The position numbers were made by a program, and so were the translations under genes. From contig JAOZPK010000032.1 in NCBI GenBank assembly GCA_029932755.1, positions 1-20,107 on the forward strand: a stretch of DNA of 20,107 nucleotides, in the 5' to 3' direction. This stretch comes from Candidatus Cloacimonadota bacterium. GTDB taxonomy: Bacteria; Cloacimonadota; Cloacimonadia; Cloacimonadales; TCS61. Numbering within the stretch: the stretch's first letter is position 1; every line of letters starts with the position of its first letter. Shown here piece after piece: positions 8,577-15,838 of the stretch. The notes under the pieces were generated by a model that did no database searches, was not told where the DNA came from, and saw only the letters and a list, made by a program, of their open reading frames with translations.

Positions 8577-8582
8577 GGAGGG
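8576..8582 (+). promoter_or_regulatory. Shine-Dalgarno fixing a GTG start
   Basis: AGGAGGG begins on the last base of the kinase stop codon and ends four bases before GTG 8587. It sets the DUF975 start at GTG rather than at the in-frame TTG 8554, which lies inside the kinase gene. Confidence 0.75.
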
Positions 8583-8586
8583 AGAA

Positions 8587-9252
8587 GTGAATAATAGCTC
8601 AACAATTAGAGGTTTTGCTCGAGAATCTTTATCTGGTAATTGGTTAAATGCAGTTTTAGCATATTTGATCATCATTGGAATCATATCCGTTGTTAGTACA
8701 CTTCAGGTTGTTACGTGGATCATATTGGGTTCATTAACTTATGGTTTATATTTGTATTACATTGTTTTAATTAGAGAAAAGGCAGGTGATTTCAATTTAT
8801 TATTTAAAGCTTTTTCATTTTCCGAAAAAAATTTGGGTCTGTTTGGGAAAACCTTAGGTTTATATCTACTTATGAGCCTATATATTTTTCTCTGGACATT
8901 GCTTCTTATTGTGCCCGGCATTATCGCAGCATATTCTTATAGAATAGCGTTTTATCTAATGATTGATAATCCTGAAATAGGAGTTTCGGAAGCTTTGAAG
9001 CAAAGCAAAGAAATGATGTATGGATATAAATCGAAACTATTCTGTTTGGATCTAAGTTTTATAGGATGGGGGCTACTTTGTATTCTCTCGTTTGGTATCG
9101 GTATCTTATGGCTGTCTCCTTATATGCTTACTTCCCAAACAATCTTTTATGAGGAATTACGAAATGAACACATACTTACTTATGAAATTAAAGATAAGGA
9201 CATTAATAACAAAGAAGAGATGGCTTCTAAGGTTGACGAAATTGTTAAATAG
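8587..9252 (+). CDS. DUF975-family integral membrane protein
   Basis: This is a 221-residue multi-pass membrane protein read from GTG 8587. The N-terminus STIRGFARESLSGNWLNAV is typical of DUF975, followed by hydrophobic segments at roughly residues 23-45, 48-62, 92-118 and 156-188. The motif pattern FLWTLLLIVPGIIAAYSYR, with MIDNPEIGVSEALKQSKEMM after it, is characteristic of the family, as is the YGYKSKLFCLDLSFIGW segment. The C-terminal 30 residues are charged and likely cytoplasmic. The biochemical role of the family is unknown. It is the last gene of the run beginning near glyS; a hairpin follows 23 nt after the stop codon. Confidence 0.8.
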   Translation: MNNSSTIRGFARESLSGNWLNAVLAYLIIIGIISVVSTLQVVTWIILGSLTYGLYLYYIVLIREKAGDFNLLFKAFSFSEKNLGLFGKTLGLYLLMSLYIFLWTLLLIVPGIIAAYSYRIAFYLMIDNPEIGVSEALKQSKEMMYGYKSKLFCLDLSFIGWGLLCILSFGIGILWLSPYMLTSQTIFYEELRNEHILTYEIKDKDINNKEEMASKVDEIVK

Positions 9253-9275
9253 ATAAATTGGCTATTTAGAAGGGC

Positions 9276-9301
9276 ATTATGCGGAATTCTGTCCGCATAA
9301 T
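9276..9301 (+). terminator. Perfect 10-bp hairpin, probable operon terminator
   Basis: ATTATGCGGA, a 6-nt loop (ATTCTG), then the exact complement TCCGCATAAT. The following run (ACAGTTTTCTTAG) is only moderately T-rich, so an intrinsic terminator is likely but not ideal. Position after the DUF975 stop and before lipM fits an operon boundary. In the opposite orientation there is no T-run. Confidence 0.55.
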
Positions 9302-9383
9302 ACAGTTTTCTTAGATTTTGTTATTCCAACAGAAAATAGCATTATGTTATTATTGTAAGCAGGGTTAGCGTAATTAAGAAAAA

Positions 9384-9389
9384 TTGACT
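9384..9389 (+). promoter_or_regulatory. Possible -35 element upstream of lipM
   Basis: TTGACT occurs in the context AAAAATTGACT, shared with the intergenic site at 2547. An exact TATAAT lies at 9422-9427, but its spacing from this box (32 nt) is wrong for a sigma-70 pair, so the promoter cannot be placed firmly. Confidence 0.25.
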
Positions 9390-9407
9390 TTCTATAAGGA
9401 ATATTAA

Positions 9408-9446
9408 ATGCATTATATTAATATAATAACTATAGGCAAAATATGA
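9408..9446 (+). CDS. 12-codon leader ORF overlapping lipM start
   Basis: The ORF encodes MHYINIITIGKI and ends with TGA at 9444-9446, overlapping the lipM ATG (9443-9445) as ATGA. It has AAGGA seven bases before its own ATG, whereas lipM has only a weak site (ATAGG). This arrangement suggests that translation of lipM is coupled to this leader. The region is very AT-rich, so chance is a real alternative. Confidence 0.4.
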   Translation: MHYINIITIGKI

Positions 9447-10264
9447 AATGGCGTTTCTTAATTCATGAGAAATTAAGTCCGGCTGAGAATATGGCAATAG
9501 ATGAAGCTATATTTAATTGTATTCAAGATGGATGGTCTATACCCACAATAAGGTTTTATGATTGGGAACCTTCTACAGTTTCCTGTGGATATAACCAGGA
9601 AGTGGCTAAAGAGGTAGATTTTGTGGCTCTAAGAAAACATAATTTTGGCTTTGTGCGAAGACCTACTGGCGGCAGAGTAGTTCTTCATGACAATGAAGTT
9701 ACGTATGCGGTTATCAGCCCTACAATAGGAAGATTGTCTGGGAATGTAACAGAATCATATTCTGAAATAAGTAAGGCATTAGCCAAAGGACTCGAATTTA
9801 TGGGTATTGATGTTGATTTTGAGAGAGGTAATCTAAGTTCAAAGCATCAAAGACAAGCATCTAATCCGTGTTTTACAAGTAGCTCTATGTATGAGCTAAG
9901 TTATCAAAGGAAGAAGATCGTGGGTAGTGCACAGGTAAGGAAGAACAATTGTCTTCTTCAACATGGTTCTATTTTACTTAATTATGATCAAAGTAAATTG
10001 GCTCAGATATTGCCTAATCTTACAGACGATCAAAAAGAGAGATTGGCTATATATCTGAAAAGAAAAACTATAGCGATAAATGAAATTCTGAATGCTCCAA
10101 AAAGTTATAATGAAACTATTAAATTTCTTATGAGCGGCTTTAAAGAGAAATGGATAATGGATAATTTTGAGATTCACAAGAACCTTGAAACTTATGAATT
10201 AGAAATTGCTGAACAGTTGAGATTGACTAAGTACTTGACAGATGAATGGAACCAAAGAAAATGA
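9443..10264 (+). CDS. lipM: LipM-like octanoyl/lipoate transferase (BPL_LplA_LipB family)
   Basis: This 273-residue enzyme of lipoic acid metabolism is cytoplasmic. Family motifs: AENMAIDEAIF at 14-24, RFYDWEPSTVSCGYNQ, RRPTGGRVVLHDNEVTYAV for the lipoyl/octanoyl pocket, CFTSSSMYEL with Cys143, and KIVGSAQVR with Lys158 followed by LLQHGSILL. The Cys in a PCF context and this Lys match LipM-type octanoyltransferases, which move octanoyl from acyl carrier protein to GcvH via a Cys thioester; ATP-using LplA ligases lack that Cys. No lipoylated protein gene lies nearby. The start has a weak Shine-Dalgarno but overlaps the leader ORF. An LplA-like ligase remains possible. Confidence 0.82.
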   Translation: MKWRFLIHEKLSPAENMAIDEAIFNCIQDGWSIPTIRFYDWEPSTVSCGYNQEVAKEVDFVALRKHNFGFVRRPTGGRVVLHDNEVTYAVISPTIGRLSGNVTESYSEISKALAKGLEFMGIDVDFERGNLSSKHQRQASNPCFTSSSMYELSYQRKKIVGSAQVRKNNCLLQHGSILLNYDQSKLAQILPNLTDDQKERLAIYLKRKTIAINEILNAPKSYNETIKFLMSGFKEKWIMDNFEIHKNLETYELEIAEQLRLTKYLTDEWNQRK

Positions 10265-10347
10265 AAAACAAAAAAAGAGGAGTAATAAAAATATTGATTG
10301 ACACGATTTTTTTTATTATAGTTTTTGTTCAAATGAAAAGTATTTAA
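10261..10347 (+). CDS. Possible 28-residue membrane mini-protein
   Basis: The ORF starts at ATG 10261, overlapping the lipM stop (ATGA), and ends at TAA 10345-10347. The product begins MKNKKRGVIKIL (strongly basic), continues with a hydrophobic run DTIFFIIVFVQ and ends MKSI, giving the charge pattern of a single-helix membrane peptide. It has no clear Shine-Dalgarno of its own and would rely on coupling. The same bases contain a TTGACA that may be the promoter of the receptor operon, so the ORF may be fortuitous. Confidence 0.3.
   Translation: MKNKKRGVIKILIDTIFFIIVFVQMKSI
10298..10303 (+). promoter_or_regulatory. Consensus TTGACA, possible -35 of receptor operon
   Basis: TTGACA followed by a T-rich stretch and TATAGT at 10317-10322 (spacer 13 nt, shorter than normal). 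It lies about 70 nt upstream of the TonB receptor start, in the only sizeable gap before the envelope operon. The promoter is inferred. Confidence 0.3.
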
Positions 10348-10371
10348 TAAATAATTTAGGGAGGATTATTA

Positions 10372-13300
10372 ATGCTTAGAAAAATCATAATTTCACTCAT
10401 GTTAGCTTTTCTGTTTACTACAATATTATTTGCAGGAACAACCGGTAAACTTGCAGGTAAAGTAACAGATGATAAAGGGAATCCTATCCCTTATGCAAAT
10501 ATAACGATTATGGATGGCGAGACACTCGTTGCTGGTATGATGACCAAAGAGAATGGTTCGTATTTCATTATTAATATTACACCTGGAATATACGAAGTTA
10601 CATGTTTGCGTAATGGTTTTAGAACCCAGAAAAGTCCCAATGTTCAAATAAGTATAGACATTACTGCAATGCTGAATTTCACAATGCCACAGCAAGCTAT
10701 TGAGATAGAAGGATTTGATGTGGTAGAAAAAAAGAATGAAATGATCCAACCTACAAAAACACAATCGGGTGGAACTATTTCAGCAGCGGAGATGGAAAAT
10801 ATTGCTGTTACACAGATCGAAGATGTTATCGCAATGCAAGCTGGTGTTACTCTTAGTAATGGAGAAATCCATGTTCGAGGTGGTAGATCGAACGAGCTGG
10901 CATATACAGTAGATGGAATGTCGGTTTCCGATCCTGTTGATGGTGGTGCCGCTCTTACTATTGATACAGATGCAATCGCAAATATGGATGTAATGACTGG
11001 TGGACTTACTGCAGAATATGGCAATGCTCAGTCTGGCATGGTTAATATTGTAACCAAAAGTGGATCTCGTGATTATTCTGGAAAGCTTGAAGTTGTTTCT
11101 GATCATTTGATCAATTCTGATGATAATACAAACAGTGATGTAATCAAATTTGCTATTGGTGGTCCAGTATTAAGCCCATTTGTTTCTTCTCTTAGAGATA
11201 GGTTTACTTTCTATTTCAATGCTGTGGGAAGTTGGAATGATTCTAGATATAAAGATTATTATAATCTAAATCCTTTTAGTGATCTTGATGGATTGATCAC
11301 CAGTTGGTCAGATTATCAACAATATAATCCTTATGAAGGTAGAGAAGATATCATTGGTTTCGATATGGGTAACAGGAATAATAATGACTATAATGCAAAC
11401 TTAAAAGTAAAATATAAATTTAATGATCGTCAAAATGTTACATTTGCTGTCCGAGGTGATCAATATGAGCATCTTCCTTTTTCTCATAATTGGAGATATG
11501 CTCTAGAACATTATGCAAAAACTTCTGGTGAACAAAGACAATATATTGCTACATACGATCATACAATTGGTTCACAAATTAATATTAAAGTTAAGGCTAG
11601 TATGTACGAGAAAAGCGTTTCTCGATCCCCTAGAGACATTGCCAGAGATGACTGGTTTGCTCTAAGTTCTGAATCTGATTTTGAACTTTATGGTGATAAT
11701 ATACTTGGAAAAACTAATGGACTTTACTATTTAGAAGGTTCTGATGAGTTGCTTGATAATATAGTTAGTATTGTTGATTATAATTGGGCGTATGAAACGC
11801 TCAGTGATGGCAGTGAACTGAATGTGCCGTTTACTAGACCTGGCACTGTTTGGGGTACTTACATTGATGATAGTAATCAAATGATCCAATTAAGAACAGA
11901 TCTTGAATATCAAGCTAATGAAACTCATGGGTTAAAGACTGGTTTTGAAGTCATCAATCATGGAATCAAGAAAGATCAGTGGAGAAATCCATGGGACCTT
12001 TCAGAAAACAGATACAACGATTATCTACAAACATGTACACCGGAAGAATCTTATGCAGAGGGAGATTCAATTCCTGGAACGGGAGTTCTTGCACCTGCAG
12101 GTGGCATAGACTATTATTCAAGAGAAGATCTCTTAGCTGCCACAATTGCAGCTTCCGGTTTGACAGATGGTTATGAAGCAGAACCATGGCAAGGTGGTTT
12201 ATATATTCAGGATGCTATGATTTGGGAAGGTTTGATCATCAATGCTGGAGTAAGATGCGATGTCTGGTATCTTGGTGGTGATTATGATATTAAAACAGCA
12301 AGCTATCATGGCTCATACCTGGAATCTATCGATCCTGATAGCCCTATGAACGAGACTATTTATAAAATTGAAGATCCTGATAATCCCGGTACTTTGATAA
12401 TCCCACCTGAGGAGGATTATCCTGAAGCATATGCTAAATATATGAGTGCAGCAGACTATCATGAAACGATTACCGATAGATTTAGCAAACCACAATTTAT
12501 GATTTCTCCTCGTCTTGGTGTTTCCCATCCGATCTCAGAAAAAAGTGTGTTACACTTTGTTTATAACTATCAAAGGCAGTTGCCCCAAATGCAGTATATT
12601 TTTACAACCGGTAGACCGCAAGATGTTATCGAGAATCCGGGAGCAAATATAGTTGTTGGTAATCCTGAACTTGATGATCAAACAACTATAACCTATGAAG
12701 CAGGTCTGCAATATCAGCTTCATGAAGATTATGTTATGGATATTACTGGTTACTTTAAAAATATTTATAATTATGTGAGTACTGAAGAAAGAGAAGATCC
12801 TGCAGATCCTACAATAAAATGGAATGAATATATTTCCAAAGATTACGGTAGTGTTCGCGGAATTGATTTGAATATAAGTAAATTTCTTTCTAACTTTTAC
12901 TCTGGATCAGCTGCATATTCACTAACATGGGCAAATGGTAATCATTCTCAAACCTCTACTGCTAATGATGAGAGTTTGCGAGAATTTCCTTTAGCCTGGG
13001 ATACTCGACATAATTTTAGCTTTAACTTCACATTTATGGTAGGAGCGGGTGAAGAATTCTATATTCCTTTCACAGAAGCTGTTCTTCCTCTCCATGATTT
13101 CTCAGTTAACTTCCTGTATAATCTTTCTTCGGGCTCTCCATACACACCTGTTGATGAGAATGATAACCTTTCTCTAGACACTAACAGTGTATTTAAGCCT
13201 TTTACTGCTAGTGCAAACTTGAAATTTACAAAAAACTTTGCGTTAGGTAAAAATATGAAACTTAGATTTTATGCTAATATTGCAAACTTATTTAATAAAG

Positions 13301-13482
13301 ATAATTACGTTAATGTTTATGCAAAAACCGGTGACCCATTTGATAGTGGAGCAGACTTAGATTTTGATCATGATGGTTTTATAGACCCTACTACAAGTTC
13401 AGTTTATGGTGCACGAGATAGAAATCCTGCGAATATTACAGCTGGCAGAACCTTTACGTTTGGGTTAACTTATATATGGTAA
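10372..13482 (+). CDS. TonB-dependent outer-membrane receptor with carboxypeptidase-regulatory-like N-terminal domain
   Basis: This 1036-residue protein has a signal peptide (1 to about 21, LFA-G). An Ig-like CarboxypepD_reg/CNA-B domain spans about 24-105 (GKLAGKVTDDKGNPIPYAN, then ENGSYFIINITPGIYEV). A TonB-box-like stretch, EIEGFDVVEKK, follows. The plug has IHVRGGRSNELAYTVDGMSV at about 166-185 and EYGNAQSGMVNIVTKSG at about 215-231. The rest is a large Asn/Tyr-rich beta-barrel ending GLTYIW with a terminal aromatic. It imports an unknown ligand (glycan, peptide or metal complex) using force from TonB. A DLDFDHDGFID calcium-loop-like motif sits at 995-1005, close to the barrel end. The Shine-Dalgarno is GGGAGGA. 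The energising exbB/exbD/tonB genes follow directly, 33 nt downstream. The overall layout is SusC-like, but no SusD partner was seen. Confidence 0.92.
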   Translation: MLRKIIISLMLAFLFTTILFAGTTGKLAGKVTDDKGNPIPYANITIMDGETLVAGMMTKENGSYFIINITPGIYEVTCLRNGFRTQKSPNVQISIDITAMLNFTMPQQAIEIEGFDVVEKKNEMIQPTKTQSGGTISAAEMENIAVTQIEDVIAMQAGVTLSNGEIHVRGGRSNELAYTVDGMSVSDPVDGGAALTIDTDAIANMDVMTGGLTAEYGNAQSGMVNIVTKSGSRDYSGKLEVVSDHLINSDDNTNSDVIKFAIGGPVLSPFVSSLRDRFTFYFNAVGSWNDSRYKDYYNLNPFSDLDGLITSWSDYQQYNPYEGREDIIGFDMGNRNNNDYNANLKVKYKFNDRQNVTFAVRGDQYEHLPFSHNWRYALEHYAKTSGEQRQYIATYDHTIGSQINIKVKASMYEKSVSRSPRDIARDDWFALSSESDFELYGDNILGKTNGLYYLEGSDELLDNIVSIVDYNWAYETLSDGSELNVPFTRPGTVWGTYIDDSNQMIQLRTDLEYQANETHGLKTGFEVINHGIKKDQWRNPWDLSENRYNDYLQTCTPEESYAEGDSIPGTGVLAPAGGIDYYSREDLLAATIAASGLTDGYEAEPWQGGLYIQDAMIWEGLIINAGVRCDVWYLGGDYDIKTASYHGSYLESIDPDSPMNETIYKIEDPDNPGTLIIPPEEDYPEAYAKYMSAADYHETITDRFSKPQFMISPRLGVSHPISEKSVLHFVYNYQRQLPQMQYIFTTGRPQDVIENPGANIVVGNPELDDQTTITYEAGLQYQLHEDYVMDITGYFKNIYNYVSTEEREDPADPTIKWNEYISKDYGSVRGIDLNISKFLSNFYSGSAAYSLTWANGNHSQTSTANDESLREFPLAWDTRHNFSFNFTFMVGAGEEFYIPFTEAVLPLHDFSVNFLYNLSSGSPYTPVDENDNLSLDTNSVFKPFTASANLKFTKNFALGKNMKLRFYANIANLFNKDNYVNVYAKTGDPFDSGADLDFDHDGFIDPTTSSVYGARDRNPANITAGRTFTFGLTYIW

Positions 13483-13515
13483 TAAAAAATAGAAAATAAT
13501 CTGGAGGATATAATA

Positions 13516-14331
13516 ATGAGGAAAAGACTTTTAGTTATATTTATGGTTTTAGCATTTGCTAATTTCATGTTTACTGCAATTGCCTTTGCGCAAGAAGAGA
13601 TTGCAGAAGAGGAAACTGCATCTGAAGAGATCGCTGCTGAAGCAGCTGTAGAAGAAGTTCCATTTGAGGAAACTTCACAATCAGGCGGGTTGGAAATGTT
13701 TGCCAGAAAAATTGTAGGTAGAGGATTGGTTGACATATTCATTCAAGGTGGATTTGTAATGTATCCGATTCTTCTCCTTCTCATCTGGGGTATCGCAACA
13801 ATAATTTGGAAACTGATATCTCTCAGCTATGCAAAGATCAATCTTAACGACTTTCTCGGTAAAGTGATCCCAATGATCGAAGGTAAAAAGTATGATGAAG
13901 CTATTAAACTTTGTAAAGAAACAAAAGGACCGGTTGCTGCAATCATGCATAACGGTCTACTAAAAGTAGATAATGGAATCGAAGCTGTAGAAAAAGCAAT
14001 TGAAAATGCCGGTGTTATTGAAATGGCTTTCTTGGAAAAAGGATTCATTCCTTTTTCGACGGTTATTAACCTTGCTCCTATGTTTGGTTTTTTTGGAACT
14101 ATGATAGGTATGATCCGTGCATTTGGTGACATTGCTGCTGCCGGTGAAGTTGAACCTACTATTGTTGCTACAGGTATCCAAATTGCTCTTATCACAACTG
14201 CAGCTGGTTTGGCTGTTGCTATTCCAGTACAGTTTTTTAATAATCTGATCCTTGGTATGGTAGACGGTCTTGTAATGGATATGCAAATAGGATCAGAGAA
14301 AATGATCGAAACTCTTGTAGAAAATAAATAG
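13516..14331 (+). CDS. exbB: ExbB/TolQ/MotA-family proton channel subunit with signal peptide
   Basis: This 271-residue inner-membrane protein forms, with ExbD, the proton-driven motor that energises TonB. An apparent cleavable signal peptide (1-25, AFA-Q) precedes a Glu/Ala-rich segment at 26-52. Three predicted helices follow at about 79-101, 178-202 and 217-245. The conserved core is visible: NLAPMFGFFGTMIGMI at 185-200 and ATGIQIALITTAAGLAVAIP at 218-237, with polar Thr195 and Thr227/Thr228 lining the channel region. Length exceeds E. coli ExbB (244) because of the N-terminal extension, which is known in some other ExbB proteins. GGAGGAT precedes the ATG; exbD begins 11 bases after its stop. 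A TolQ role is possible, but the adjacent receptor and tonB favour ExbB. Confidence 0.92.
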   Translation: MRKRLLVIFMVLAFANFMFTAIAFAQEEIAEEETASEEIAAEAAVEEVPFEETSQSGGLEMFARKIVGRGLVDIFIQGGFVMYPILLLLIWGIATIIWKLISLSYAKINLNDFLGKVIPMIEGKKYDEAIKLCKETKGPVAAIMHNGLLKVDNGIEAVEKAIENAGVIEMAFLEKGFIPFSTVINLAPMFGFFGTMIGMIRAFGDIAAAGEVEPTIVATGIQIALITTAAGLAVAIPVQFFNNLILGMVDGLVMDMQIGSEKMIETLVENK

Positions 14332-14341
14332 GAGGCAAAAA

Positions 14342-14758
14342 GTGTTACGCAGAAAAAGAAAAGATTTGGGAGGTATTCCCACGTCATCAATGTCTGATGT
14401 TGCTTTTCTGCTGCTTATCTTCTTTCTATCAACTACAAAATTTGATATAAAAAAAGGCTTGGGGATAGTTTTACCGGCTGCATCTGACAATACTACGAAG
14501 AAAGTTAGATTAAAAAATGAAAACCTTACCAAGATCTGGATAGATAAGGATGGAATTATAACTCTAAAATCCGGTGGAGATGAGCAGATCGTTCCAATGA
14601 ATAAATTGCAGAAGACAATTCATCAGATCGTAAAAGATAATCCAGATATGGTAATATCCCTGAAAACAGATAGAAAAAGTAAATACCATTATATGGTGGA
14701 AGTTTTAGATAAACTTCAAGCCTCTGGCGCAGAAAAAATTTCTCTATCAACGAATTAG
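14342..14758 (+). CDS. exbD: ExbD/TolR-family motor subunit (first copy)
   Basis: This 138-residue subunit starts at GTG with AGGAGG six bases upstream. Its N-terminus is short and basic (LRRKRKD). A single transmembrane helix begins at SMSDVAFLLLIFFL and contains the proton-carrying Asp19, then a periplasmic domain runs to the end (KIWIDKDGIITLK, SLKTDRKSKYHYMVEVLDKL). This is the standard ExbD/TolR plan. It would pair with ExbB in the cytoplasmic membrane. It differs in sequence from the next gene outside the helix, so the two copies are not a recent duplication. It sits 10 nt after exbB and 9 nt before the second copy. Confidence 0.92.
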   Translation: MLRRKRKDLGGIPTSSMSDVAFLLLIFFLSTTKFDIKKGLGIVLPAASDNTTKKVRLKNENLTKIWIDKDGIITLKSGGDEQIVPMNKLQKTIHQIVKDNPDMVISLKTDRKSKYHYMVEVLDKLQASGAEKISLSTN

Positions 14759-14767
14759 GAAGGTATT

Positions 14768-15175
14768 ATGGCTAAAATTAAAAAAAGCGCAAGACCTAAA
14801 ACTTCTATACCAACTGCATCTATGTCTGACATAGCTTTCCTACTTCTTTTATTCTTCATGGTTTCTACAGTATTTGTAAGAGAAAAAGGAATACCAGTGA
14901 GAATGCCGAATGCTGCAAGTATAGAAAAAATACCTCGTGATCATTCGGTTACGATATATGTGAACAAAAATGGATTGATCTCAATTGATGATTTTGTTGT
15001 TTCCATACCTGATGTAAAGTACGTTATGCAGAAAAAATTAGCAGAAGATTTTAATGTATTAACTTGCTTCAGAACAGATAAAGATACTAGTTATGGTATT
15101 ATGTCTGATATTCTGAATCAGTTACGTGAAGCTCAAACTTTGCGTGTTTATTTTGAAGCAAAGTTGCTAAGGTAG
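14768..15175 (+). CDS. exbD: ExbD/TolR-family motor subunit (second copy)
   Basis: This 135-residue paralogue has a basic N-terminus (MAKIKKSARPK) and one transmembrane helix starting ASMSDIAFLLLLFFMVST with the conserved Asp21. A periplasmic domain of about 90 residues follows (VTIYVNKNGLISIDD, then FRTDKDTSYGIMSDILNQL). Both copies keep the Asp, so either could work in the motor. ExbB5-ExbD2 complexes hold two ExbD chains, so a mixed pair is possible (inference). GGAAGG lies a few bases before ATG. It is followed by tonB after 7 nt. Confidence 0.92.
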   Translation: MAKIKKSARPKTSIPTASMSDIAFLLLLFFMVSTVFVREKGIPVRMPNAASIEKIPRDHSVTIYVNKNGLISIDDFVVSIPDVKYVMQKKLAEDFNVLTCFRTDKDTSYGIMSDILNQLREAQTLRVYFEAKLLR

Positions 15176-15182
15176 GCGAAAT

Positions 15183-15818
15183 ATGAATAAACAAACAGTA
15201 GATTGGAAAGATATTGCCGAAAGTTATTATGATAAATCAGTAAGTTTAGCAATACTGATATTGCTATTTGCATTTATTGTTTCACCTAAAGTTGAAGTAA
15301 AACCGTATAGCAGGAATATTAACATCACAGAAGCAATTGATATTCCACCTGAGATCAGAGAAAGAATCAAACCACCTGAAGAGACTGTTAAACCGGTGGT
15401 TGAGATAATTATAGAAGAAGATCTTGATGGAGAGGATGATGAGGATATTGAAATTATAGAAACTATCGGAGTTACTTCTCTAGATCCATATGAAGAAATT
15501 CAGGAAAAAATTATAGGTAAGACATCTAAATTTGTTGTTTATGAAGATGCACCTTTTACAATTAAGAGAGCACCATTGGTTTATTCAACTTTTGCCAGAA
15601 ATGCCGGTATTGAAGGTGATGTAATTCTACAAGTGGAAGTGTTTACAGATGGTTCTGTTGGAGCGGTTGAAGTCTTGAAATCATTGATGTCAGGTCCTGG
15701 CGGATTGGATGAGGCTGCTATAAAGAGTGTTAAACAATGGGAATTCTCGCCTGCTAAAAGTGGTGGGAAACCTGTAGCTTGCTGGGTTACATTCCCGGTT
15801 AATTTTTCATTACATTAA
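15183..15818 (+). CDS. tonB: TonB-family energy transducer with acidic linker
   Basis: This 211-residue protein has about 18 cytoplasmic residues, one transmembrane helix at roughly 20-35 (SVSLAILILLFAFIVSP), a linker and a TonB C-terminal domain at about 135-211. The C-terminal domain shows YSTFARNAGIEGDVILQVEV, DGSVGAVEV, then LDEAAIKSVKQWEFSPA and a final VNFSL, the usual TonB_C fold that grips receptor TonB boxes. The linker has a Pro-rich start (IPPEIRERIKPPEE) but becomes strongly acidic at about 75-95 (EEDLDGEDDEDIE) instead of the typical Pro/Lys repeats. The helix lacks the SxxxH residues known from E. coli TonB. It lies between exbD and the large exported protein, 20 nt from the latter. 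Confidence 0.9.
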   Translation: MNKQTVDWKDIAESYYDKSVSLAILILLFAFIVSPKVEVKPYSRNINITEAIDIPPEIRERIKPPEETVKPVVEIIIEEDLDGEDDEDIEIIETIGVTSLDPYEEIQEKIIGKTSKFVVYEDAPFTIKRAPLVYSTFARNAGIEGDVILQVEVFTDGSVGAVEVLKSLMSGPGGLDEAAIKSVKQWEFSPAKSGGKPVACWVTFPVNFSLH

Positions 15819-15838
15819 TAAATCTTGGGGGATTTTAT

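Noticed and set aside
9422..9427. Exact TATAAT just before lipM as its -10 box
   Set aside because: No -35 at the right spacing (GAATAT at 17 nt), and the start would leave only a few bases of leader and destroy the leader ORF. AT-rich sequence makes such matches common.
10644..11024. A 126-codon minus-strand frame within the receptor gene
   Set aside because: It is antisense to the conserved receptor plug, with no family resemblance; a shadow of the real gene.
10372..13482. Receptor as a SusC of a SusC/SusD glycan locus
   Set aside because: The N-terminal domain and plug look SusC-like, but no SusD-type lipoprotein or glycoside hydrolase is next to it, so the substrate class cannot be claimed.
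13827..14390. A 187-codon open frame on the minus strand opposite exbB
   Set aside because: It lies antisense to a clear exbB with strong motifs, has low-complexity Ile/Ser/Pro-rich content, no recognisable domain and no ribosome site. It is a codon-usage shadow.
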